From JAXHUM01 sp034189325 (GTDB lineage: Bacteria; Desulfobacterota; DSM-4660; Desulfatiglandales; Desulfatiglandaceae), in the NCBI GenBank assembly GCA_034189325.1, contig JAXHUM010000070.1:1-60012 (forward strand): a DNA stretch of 60,012 nt, read 5' to 3'. Shown one piece after another: positions 53,793 to 60,012 of the stretch. The notes beneath the pieces were generated by a model. That model was not told where the DNA came from, ran no database searches, and saw nothing but the letters and a program-made list of their open reading frames with translations. Within the stretch, counting starts at the first letter, position 1; the number at the start of each line of letters is the position of its first letter. The translations under genes were made by a program, and so were the position numbers.

Positions 53793-56700
53793 TCAATAGG
53801 GTATCTCCACAACAAACGCCGTCCCCATACCTTTCCCTTCACTTCTGACAGAGATTTCTCCTCCCATATCCTTTATGGACAAGGCTGTGGCATGGAGGCC
53901 GAAACCGTTACCATAGTCTTTTGTTGTAAACCCGTACTCAAAAACCCTTTCCAAATGTTCTTCGGCAATGCCAGGGCCGTTGTCTTCCACCGATATGACC
54001 AATATCTTGCCTGTTCCATTTTCGCAGGCATCTATTTGAAGCTTCAACACGAGATCGCCTTTATCTTCAGCGCTAAAGAGCGCTTCTCGGGCATTTTTCA
54101 CTAGGTTTAAAAGGGCTTGAATCAACTTCTGCCTGTCGACAGTGATAAGAGGGACCTCACTGTATTGTTTTAAGATCCTGACATTGTTTCGTTCAAAGGC
54201 GCTGGCATGCATGCCAAGTGCATCATCGAGGATCTGGGCAGGGTCTACCTGCTCCTTGACTCCTCCAAATCGGGCATAACTCTGCTGCATTGAGATCAGC
54301 TCTTTAACCTGATTGATGTATTCAAGCAATTTGTCGATTTTTTCAAGGTTGCGGTTTCTTTCCTTTGCTACGGTGTCCGTTGCTTTTCGAATATAGTCAA
54401 CAAGCACCTTTCCCTTGGGATCATTGGCCAAAAAGCAATCAAAGCGATCCACGTTCTCCTCAATCAGACCTACTGCCTTCTCCAATCCGTTGATCCTGGA
54501 TTGCCTCAAATTCTCCTGAATCAATTCAGAGCTTAGATTCACGCTGGTCAACACATTATTCACATTATGAAGGACACCTGTCGCTATTTCCGCCATACCT
54601 GATTGATGGGCCAGGTCCATGAGTTCTTGTTGCATCCTCTTCTGTTCCCGTGTATCCGATATAGCCATAATCAGACCCGACACCCTGCCCTGACTGTCTT
54701 TTCTAATGGCAGCATTCAGCATAGCTGGAATCTGCGATCCATCAGGATGGATCGCTATGGCTTCCGCATCCTTTATCTCTCCGTTGGTTTGAGTCCGCTC
54801 AAAGGTCCCCTGCTTCAAAAATGAAATCAAGACCGACGAAGACAGAACAGATTCAAGCGAGACACTTTTTAATTCATTGGCGCTCCTGCCAAAAAGAATC
54901 TCCGCAGCGGGATTTGCCACCTCTATCCTGCCGTCCATCCCAACTGAGACGATAGCCTCTGTTGTCTGTTCAATGAGAGCTAATTTTTCTTCCTGGGCAA
55001 GGCGCAGTGCCTGTTCAGCTCTTTTTCGGTCCGTTATATCGCGGCAAGTGCCTCTAAATCCGATCGGAGTGTCTTTCTCATCTCTCATAAGGTAAACCGA
55101 ACCCTCAACGTACTTCTTCTCCCCATGTTGTGTTATTGTATCGTAGTAAATAACCTTTTCCGGTTTCCCTGTCCTGTAGACTCTGTTATAGGCCTCGTAC
55201 ACCCTTCTCGCATTTTCTTCATCCATAAACTCCCTATAGTTGAGGCCTATCATGTCTTCTCTTGAATACCCCAAAGTCCTTCGCATAGGCTCATTAAAAA
55301 AGGTAAAACTCCCCCCCAAGTCGACTTCATGATATCCTTCATCAATGCTTTCCAAGATGGACCTGTACCTTTCCTCACTCTTTCTTAAGCTCTCTTCAGC
55401 TACTTTTCTTTCTGAAAGATCTCTTAAGAAGACTAGGTCCGCCGGCCTCCCCTCATGTTCAATGATCCCGGCATTTACCTCCACAGGCAACTCATGGCCG
55501 TCTCTGTCAAGAAGCACTGTCTCATAAAAGTTCGGCACCCGCTTTCCCCTCATCCTGTTTGTGTAGTTTTCCTTCACCTTAACAACGGAATGGGTCGCGA
55601 TGAGTTCCTCGAAGTCTTTCTCCAAGAGTTCATCCTCACTATATTTCACAAGTGCCATAAAACTGCTGTTCACATACTTGAACACATGATCCTGTATGAC
55701 GACGATTCCGTCATTAGCTCTTTCCACAACGTTTGAATATTTTCGTTCAGACGCTTTAAGCTTTTCTTCTGATTCTTTAATCTCCGTCAGGTCCCTGCCT
55801 ATCCCGCAGAGTCCTACGATTTCCCCTTGATTGTTTTTCATGGGGGCAGCCTTCCATTGATACGGGACTTCCGTCCCGTCTTTCTTTAGGATAGGGAGTT
55901 CTACAGGGGAAAGTCTGTTGAAATATCCATCTTTGATTGCATAGGCGGCAAAGTCCCTCATTCGTTCAGGAAACATCTCCTCGGACGGTTTGCCCGACAA
56001 TTCTTCCGCTGTGAATCCTGTAATAATTTCCATATTCGTATTCCAATCAACAATTCTTTGCTTCATATCCAGTGTGTAGACTATGTCAGGGATGGTATTC
56101 ATAATACTGCTTTTTTCAGTCAAAGCATCCGTCATCCTCTTGTGAGTTTCTTCTTCTGTGGTCAGGTTTCTCACAATCGCCATAAAGCTAATGACATCCC
56201 CATTTTCGTCCTTTATAGCTGAACAACGCAATTGAAGAGGAATTTCCCTTCCATCCTTTGACAAATGGGAAAGCTTAATGGAGGATAGCACATCGGTTCT
56301 CATTATCTCTTTTGCGGATTGGATATTAAGTGCTCTATCTTTTTGACAAATAAGGGTATTGATACTCATCTTCAATAGCTCTTCTTTTGTATACCCGATC
56401 ATTTTCTCATACGCCGGATTACAGTCAGTGATCCTTCCTTGCAGATTAGTCACTAATATACCATCCATAGAGCTGTCTATGATTCTACGGTTGAACTCGC
56501 TCTCTTCTTTGATCTCCCTTTTCAAGATCTTTTTCATAAGTGCACGATTAACTGCGAAATCCAAGTGGGTAGTGTCAAGAGGTTTCATCAATAGATCGTT
56601 TGCCCCGGCTTTGAGGCATTTTACAGCCTCGCTGTAATTGGACATGGCCGCTATAACAATCAACTCGGAATTCTTGTTGGTCCATCTTACACTCTTGATG

Positions 56701-56885
56701 AATTCAGTTGGATTCTCTCCATCTGTATCCACATCAAATATCAAGAGGTCAATTTCTTTCTCCTTTAAGGCATTTATTCCTTCTCTGCTACCAGGTGCCT
56801 TCAATACCTCATAGCCTGCTTTTTCGAGATGAAGCTGGATTGTTGCCGCGCATTCCTCTTGCTGAATCACGAGTATTTTTTCCAT
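53793..56885 (-). CDS. Five-PAS histidine kinase with N-terminal pseudo-receiver
   Basis: A 1030-residue soluble kinase. The N-terminal receiver fold has Gln8-Gln9 in place of the acidic pair, although D51 and K101 remain, so metal binding is doubtful. Five PAS domains follow (about 130-245, 255-370, 385-495, 505-625, 635-750). The kinase core has H773 in GVLHNVNNVLTS and a HATPase with NLVKNAREAL, VEDNGPGI and NGFGLHAT at about 905-1030. PAS domain 3 closely resembles those in the kinase at 46338. The next gene upstream (56888) ends 2 bases before it. Confidence 0.9.
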   Translation of the reverse strand: MEKILVIQQEECAATIQLHLEKAGYEVLKAPGSREGINALKEKEIDLLIFDVDTDGENPTEFIKSVRWTNKNSELIVIAAMSNYSEAVKCLKAGANDLLMKPLDTTHLDFAVNRALMKKILKREIKEESEFNRRIIDSSMDGILVTNLQGRITDCNPAYEKMIGYTKEELLKMSINTLICQKDRALNIQSAKEIMRTDVLSSIKLSHLSKDGREIPLQLRCSAIKDENGDVISFMAIVRNLTTEEETHKRMTDALTEKSSIMNTIPDIVYTLDMKQRIVDWNTNMEIITGFTAEELSGKPSEEMFPERMRDFAAYAIKDGYFNRLSPVELPILKKDGTEVPYQWKAAPMKNNQGEIVGLCGIGRDLTEIKESEEKLKASERKYSNVVERANDGIVVIQDHVFKYVNSSFMALVKYSEDELLEKDFEELIATHSVVKVKENYTNRMRGKRVPNFYETVLLDRDGHELPVEVNAGIIEHEGRPADLVFLRDLSERKVAEESLRKSEERYRSILESIDEGYHEVDLGGSFTFFNEPMRRTLGYSREDMIGLNYREFMDEENARRVYEAYNRVYRTGKPEKVIYYDTITQHGEKKYVEGSVYLMRDEKDTPIGFRGTCRDITDRKRAEQALRLAQEEKLALIEQTTEAIVSVGMDGRIEVANPAAEILFGRSANELKSVSLESVLSSSVLISFLKQGTFERTQTNGEIKDAEAIAIHPDGSQIPAMLNAAIRKDSQGRVSGLIMAISDTREQKRMQQELMDLAHQSGMAEIATGVLHNVNNVLTSVNLSSELIQENLRQSRINGLEKAVGLIEENVDRFDCFLANDPKGKVLVDYIRKATDTVAKERNRNLEKIDKLLEYINQVKELISMQQSYARFGGVKEQVDPAQILDDALGMHASAFERNNVRILKQYSEVPLITVDRQKLIQALLNLVKNAREALFSAEDKGDLVLKLQIDACENGTGKILVISVEDNGPGIAEEHLERVFEYGFTTKDYGNGFGLHATALSIKDMGGEISVRSEGKGMGTAFVVEIPY

Positions 56886-56887
56886 AT

Positions 56888-57622
56888 TTATTCAACCGCC
56901 TCCGCCACGGCCAGCCACGTGCTCGTAGGTCTTTTCAGTGGACTAATCACAAGTTCTATCTTTCGCTTATCGCCATTTTCAGGACTCAAAACCACCACAA
57001 ACCTGTCTGGGACGGTATCATCTCCCTGAGATCTTCTTTTGTTATAATTTATGAACATTTTTAATGAATCTGGATGAATAAAATCTTCGATTCCGATGCC
57101 CACCAGCCTGGAAATATCGACCCCACATAATTCGGCCCACTGTTTGTTCCCCGACCACAAATAAAGGTCTTTGTATACTGACGCAGGTTTGTCGATTTGA
57201 TGGACAAAGGCCATTCTCGGTTCGTAATACTCCTTGAAATACAGGCACTTGTGACAACTAAAAGAGGGATTTGCTGTTTTACCTGCAGTGGCAGTGAAAC
57301 ACTCACTTATCTGGCGCCTAAACACATTACACTCTTGGCACCTTCTGTTGTTGGCATTGTTTTGCCAGTACTCCCAACAGCGCAGGAATGAAGGAAATGT
57401 CTGAGCATGAGTATCGCCAAAACACTCCAAGAGTTCTTGACGTATCGGTCTGCCTTCAGACTTTAGAAAAAGAACGAGGTCTTCTATTGAAACCATGAAT
57501 TTGTTCCCAAACCTCTGGGCCTGAAGGCCTTTCTTTGAAATCCAATAAGATACCGTGCTCCTGGCAACGCCACATATTGCCGCAATGTCCATTACTGATA
57601 GATTTTGAGTCTCCCGTATCAT
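56888..57622 (-). CDS. HTH, cysteine-cluster and PAS protein (putative regulator)
   Basis: A 244-residue protein and the first gene of the minus-strand signalling series. Residues 8-55 form a MerR/excisionase-like helix-turn-helix (MDIAAICGVARSTVSYWISK, then VSIEDLVLFL). A cysteine-rich middle (C67, C82, C95, C98, C108, C123, C126) may hold zinc or an Fe-S cluster. A PAS-like domain lies at about 140-244. Together they suggest a DNA-binding sensor of redox or a ligand. The start is preceded by GGAGAG. The operator could be in the adjacent divergent region. Confidence 0.72.
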   Translation of the reverse strand: MIRETQNLSVMDIAAICGVARSTVSYWISKKGLQAQRFGNKFMVSIEDLVLFLKSEGRPIRQELLECFGDTHAQTFPSFLRCWEYWQNNANNRRCQECNVFRRQISECFTATAGKTANPSFSCHKCLYFKEYYEPRMAFVHQIDKPASVYKDLYLWSGNKQWAELCGVDISRLVGIGIEDFIHPDSLKMFINYNKRRSQGDDTVPDRFVVVLSPENGDKRKIELVISPLKRPTSTWLAVAEAVE

Positions 57623-57652
57623 ATTAACTCTCCAGTAATATCATCGGAATTT

Positions 57653-57680
57653 TTTGGAAGAACTTTAGAAAATTTGGAAG
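57653..57680. repeat. Direct repeat TTTGGAAG, two copies at 20-bp spacing
   Basis: The octamer TTTGGAAG occurs at 57653..57660 and again at 57673..57680, 20 bases apart (about two helical turns). It is in the divergent region next to the start of the HTH gene. This spacing suits a repressor or activator binding on one DNA face. Confidence 0.4.
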
Positions 57681-57686
57681 TTTCGG

Positions 57687-57708
57687 GCAGAATTCTTCGG
57701 CATTCTGC
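57687..57708. promoter_or_regulatory. Inverted repeat in the divergent region
   Basis: Arms GCAGAAT (57687..57693) and ATTCTGC (57702..57708) flank an 8-base loop. The dyad sits just upstream of a TTGACG that could be the -35 box of the solute-binding protein gene, so it could be an operator. It may also be only a weak hairpin. Confidence 0.4.
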
Positions 57709-57709
57709 T

Positions 57710-57738
57710 TTGACGTAACTGAAAAATACTGATATTCA
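57710..57738 (+). promoter_or_regulatory. Putative sigma-70-type promoter for the solute-binding protein gene
   Basis: TTGACG at 57710..57715 is followed after 17 bases by TATTCA at 57733..57738 (4 of 6 matches to TATAAT). The gene starts at 57816, about 78 bases downstream. It overlaps the region that would also carry the promoter of the minus-strand HTH gene. The evidence is motif similarity only. Confidence 0.4.
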
Positions 57739-57815
57739 TGAACATGAGAAACGACTTATTCTCAATATGATGAGCTAGTCGAATGGATACGGCTTTTTTA
57801 GTAGAGGAGACAATT

Positions 57816-59015
57816 ATGAAAAGACAAAAAGTGTTAATTATCCTTTTGTTGTGTACTTCGTTTTGTTTTTTTTCGTTCGCCTTCACTCCAGCGGTTGCTG
57901 ACACTATAAAGGTGGGGATTATCCTGCCCCTGACTGGAAAACTCGCCGAATTTGGTCAGATTGAAAATAAGTCCTTTCTCATGGCCCTTGACGAGATCAA
58001 TGCGATGGGTGGCGTAAACGGGCAAAGAATCGAACTCATTATAGAAGACACCGCCGGCAAACCGGATGTCGGTCGATCGACCGTTGAAAACCTCATTTCT
58101 CAAAAAAAGGTGTCTATAATGGGTGGTGGTTACTCCAGTACTGTAACGTGGGCGGCCGCGGCTGTTGCACAGCAACGAAAGGTCCCCTTTATGGTCAACA
58201 CCGGATCGGCTGACAGGATCACAGAAAAAGGATGGAATTATATCTTCAGGCTCACCCCTCCTGTCAGCGAACACTACAAGGCTCTGAGTTCCTTTCTCCG
58301 GGAGGCCACGACGGTCAAAACGGTGGCTATCCTTCACGAGCAGAGTCTCTTTGGAGAATCGGGGGGCAAAAAATTCTTCAGGCAATGCAGAGATCTGGGT
58401 CTTAGGATAACAATGAAGGGAGGATACGAGGTAGGAGTGATGGATTTTGAGCCCTTATTAACAAAGGTCAAGGAGAAAAATCCGGACCTTGTCTATATGG
58501 TTTCTCATGTGGCGGATGCAGCGCTCCTTATCCGCCAATCAAAGGAACTGAGGATTAGCCCAAGATTATTCCTAGGCGGCACTGCCGATTTTGCTCTTCC
58601 CGAGTTTCGAACAAACGCAGGCAGTGCCTCAGAATACGTCTTCTCGACCGCTTTGTGGACTCCTTCTGTCCCCTATCCTGGAGCCAAAGCTTTCTATAAC
58701 AGATTTATTAAGAGGTATCATCATCCAACCGACTATCATGGTGCGCAGGCCTATGCCGCCATGTATGTGATTGCGGACGCCTTAAGAAGAGCAGGTTCAT
58801 CATCACCGCGGGATGTTCGAGATGCCCTTGCCCGAACCGATCTAATGACCGTTTTTGGACCGGTGAAGTTCGTGTCGTATGGGAACAAGACTCAACAGAA
58901 CAGCCTTCCCGTTCCTCTAGTCCAATGGATAAATGGTAGGCTTGAGACTGTCTGGCCGCAACGCATTGCTACTACCAAGTATGTGTACCCTTTGCCTCCG
59001 TGGGATGAACGCTAG
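57816..59015 (+). CDS. Branched-chain-amino-acid-type ABC transporter solute-binding protein
   Basis: A 399-residue periplasmic binding protein, type 1 (LivJ/LivK family). A signal peptide at 1-28 ends AVA-DT. The mature part begins with IKVGIILPLTGKLAEFGQ and has the lobe-joining VPFMVNTGSADRITEKG region. ATG 57816 is chosen because GAGGAG lies 8 bases upstream. No permease or ATPase gene is nearby, so it either feeds a distant transporter or acts as a ligand receptor for the signalling genes next door. The ligand is not predictable. Confidence 0.88.
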   Translation: MKRQKVLIILLLCTSFCFFSFAFTPAVADTIKVGIILPLTGKLAEFGQIENKSFLMALDEINAMGGVNGQRIELIIEDTAGKPDVGRSTVENLISQKKVSIMGGGYSSTVTWAAAAVAQQRKVPFMVNTGSADRITEKGWNYIFRLTPPVSEHYKALSSFLREATTVKTVAILHEQSLFGESGGKKFFRQCRDLGLRITMKGGYEVGVMDFEPLLTKVKEKNPDLVYMVSHVADAALLIRQSKELRISPRLFLGGTADFALPEFRTNAGSASEYVFSTALWTPSVPYPGAKAFYNRFIKRYHHPTDYHGAQAYAAMYVIADALRRAGSSSPRDVRDALARTDLMTVFGPVKFVSYGNKTQQNSLPVPLVQWINGRLETVWPQRIATTKYVYPLPPWDER

Positions 59016-59047
59016 GATACTCCCGACAGTCAACTTTGCATCGCCCC

Positions 59048-59500
59048 CTATCGAGATCGTATTTCCTGATACGCCTGCTGAATCTCTTTAAAACGATTCT
59101 CCGCCATATCTCTGAATTCTTCACCTAGGTGACTTACCTTGTCCGGATGGTACTTATTGACCAGTTCCCTGTAAGCCCTTTTTATTTCCTCAGGTGAAGC
59201 ATTCCTTGATACACCTAAAACCGAATACGCGTCTCTGGGAACCTCTTTTTCCTGATTATTGCGACCTGTACGGTTTTGCTCACCGTACGGAGGGGCTTTT
59301 CTCTTACTCCTGTCATCAGCAGTCCCTTTGGGCCTAAAGAAACGCCTGAACGTAAGACCACCTTTCCTATAGAAATAAAACCACAGAAGTCCTAAAATTA
59401 ACAGGTCATCCAACCAGCCCCAGCCAAGCATGAAGTCGGGGAGGAGATCAATCGGAGATAGGGCATAAATTAGTCCAAGAATGGATAAGAGAAGTTTCAT
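59048..59500 (-). CDS. DUF1232-DnaJ fusion protein
   Basis: A 150-residue protein. The N-terminal 45 residues are membrane-spanning and DUF1232-like (ALSPIDLLPDF). A charged linker (about 50-85) leads to a C-terminal J-domain (about 88-150) with the HPD motif in NKYHPDKVS. It could tether an Hsp70 chaperone to the membrane. The start is uncertain: ATG at 59500 or a GTG at 59506. No dnaK or grpE is in the window. It faces the preceding gene across 32 bases without a terminator. Confidence 0.82.
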   Translation of the reverse strand: MKLLLSILGLIYALSPIDLLPDFMLGWGWLDDLLILGLLWFYFYRKGGLTFRRFFRPKGTADDRSKRKAPPYGEQNRTGRNNQEKEVPRDAYSVLGVSRNASPEEIKRAYRELVNKYHPDKVSHLGEEFRDMAENRFKEIQQAYQEIRSR

Positions 59501-59521
59501 GGTCACCGGATAGCTCGATTA

Positions 59522-60012
59522 TCAGCTCTTTCCCGCCTTGGCCTCTTTGATAAGGGTCTCTCCGAATTGATCAAGAAAAGTGTTCAGGTCTTCTTTCCAG
59601 TCAAGCATCACATTGACTTTCTTCTTTTTTAACAACCTGTTTTCCAGGATACAGTTGGAGGGTCTTTTTGCCGCAGCATTCAAGTCTTCCATCTTGCATG
59701 GTTTGACAGTCGCTTTGATTCCGAGGTTTTTAAGAATATACTCAGCATATTCAAGGCGGGAGCAAAAGCCTTCCGCCGTTGAATGATATGTCCCACGTGA
59801 ATCGTGGGCAAGAAGAGTGTTGATCTGTTGTGCGACCCGATAGGTCCATGTGGGCGAACCAAATTGATCATTCGCCACTCTGATCGGTTTGCTGGGCTTC
59901 TTCAGGGCCTGCCTTAGAATGGATCGGACGAAGTTCTTTCCATTTATCCCGTATAGCCATGCGCAACGAAGTATGATGTAATTTGGAGAGTTCTCCCTTA
60001 CCGCTTTCTCAC
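59522..60012 (-). CDS. rmlD: dTDP-4-dehydrorhamnose reductase, C-terminal part (cut by window edge)
   Basis: A partial gene running off the right edge: the last 163 codons, including the stop, of a protein usually about 290 residues. The frame stays open to 60012, with ILRCAWLYG and NGKNFVRSIL near the edge, then DQFGSPTW, a family motif, and the GTYHSTAEG segment. The family reduces dTDP-4-dehydrorhamnose to dTDP-rhamnose for cell-surface polysaccharide. The Rossmann part and start codon lie beyond the window. The short frame from a GTG at 59878 is an internal artefact. Confidence 0.88.
   Translation of the reverse strand, partial: EKAVRENSPNYIILRCAWLYGINGKNFVRSILRQALKKPSKPIRVANDQFGSPTWTYRVAQQINTLLAHDSRGTYHSTAEGFCSRLEYAEYILKNLGIKATVKPCKMEDLNAAAKRPSNCILENRLLKKKKVNVMLDWKEDLNTFLDQFGETLIKEAKAGKS

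Noticed and set aside
1..60012. CRISPR arrays, tRNA and rRNA genes
   Set aside because: I looked through the gaps by eye and saw no regularly spaced repeats and no cloverleaf or rRNA-like segments. A tRNA or covariance search was not possible.

Overview
The window looks like a chromosomal segment of an anaerobic bacterium of the Desulfobacterota (former Deltaproteobacteria) type. This is inferred from gene content, not from a marker gene: lysine synthesis through LL-diaminopimelate aminotransferase (DapL), an indolepyruvate:ferredoxin oxidoreductase (IorAB) next to an F420-hydrogenase-beta-like Fe-S protein, a DUF4911 gene directly before miaB, and a very dense set of soluble two-component proteins. 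No rRNA, tRNA, CRISPR array, insertion sequence or phage gene was seen.

Layout. (1) Positions 1-4630 hold loosely connected accessory genes: a possible 28-residue peptide, a short-chain dehydrogenase, a DUF3795 protein, a secreted alpha/beta hydrolase, a methyltransferase and a lipoprotein. (2) Positions 4672-22233 are a long minus-strand housekeeping run. In transcription order it is xerC-hslV-hslU, then argB-argD-argF-argG-argH, an LptM-like lipoprotein, lysA-dapF-dapA-dapB-dapL, folK, a YHS-type membrane peptide, transaldolase, a lytic transglycosylase, pgsA and a YjbQ protein. Most junctions are short or overlapping. (3) Positions 22583-35358 lie on the plus strand: an FrhB-like protein with iorA and iorB, a PHP phosphoesterase, an APH-like kinase, a ClC protein with four CBS motifs, a P-loop kinase-like protein, adenine deaminase, NAD kinase, DUF4911 and miaB. 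(4) Positions 35387-57622 are a signalling island. A plus-strand REC-GGDEF gene and a 29-residue ribosomal-protein-like gene face a minus-strand series of 15 genes: an HTH/Cys/PAS regulator, five histidine kinases, a REC-GGDEF protein, a free HPt protein, two REC-HD-GYP proteins, an HDOD protein, two small response regulators, and an overlapping pair made of a ParB-fold protein and a spore-photoproduct-lyase-like radical SAM protein. (5) Positions 57816-60012 hold an orphan branched-chain-amino-acid-type solute-binding protein, a DUF1232-DnaJ protein and the C-terminal part of RmlD, cut by the window edge.

How the genes may work together. Regions 2 and 3 supply arginine, lysine/peptidoglycan precursors, phospholipid, protein quality control, chromosome-dimer resolution and tRNA modification. 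Region 4 looks like one wired phosphorelay and cyclic-di-GMP module. Its kinases have no visible membrane segments, at least three receivers lack the phosphoacceptor site or acidic pocket, a free HPt protein could shuttle phosphate, and two GGDEF and two HD-GYP proteins could make and break cyclic-di-GMP. The only clear DNA-binding candidate in the series is its first gene. The ParB-like/radical-SAM pair at its end is the least explained part of the window.
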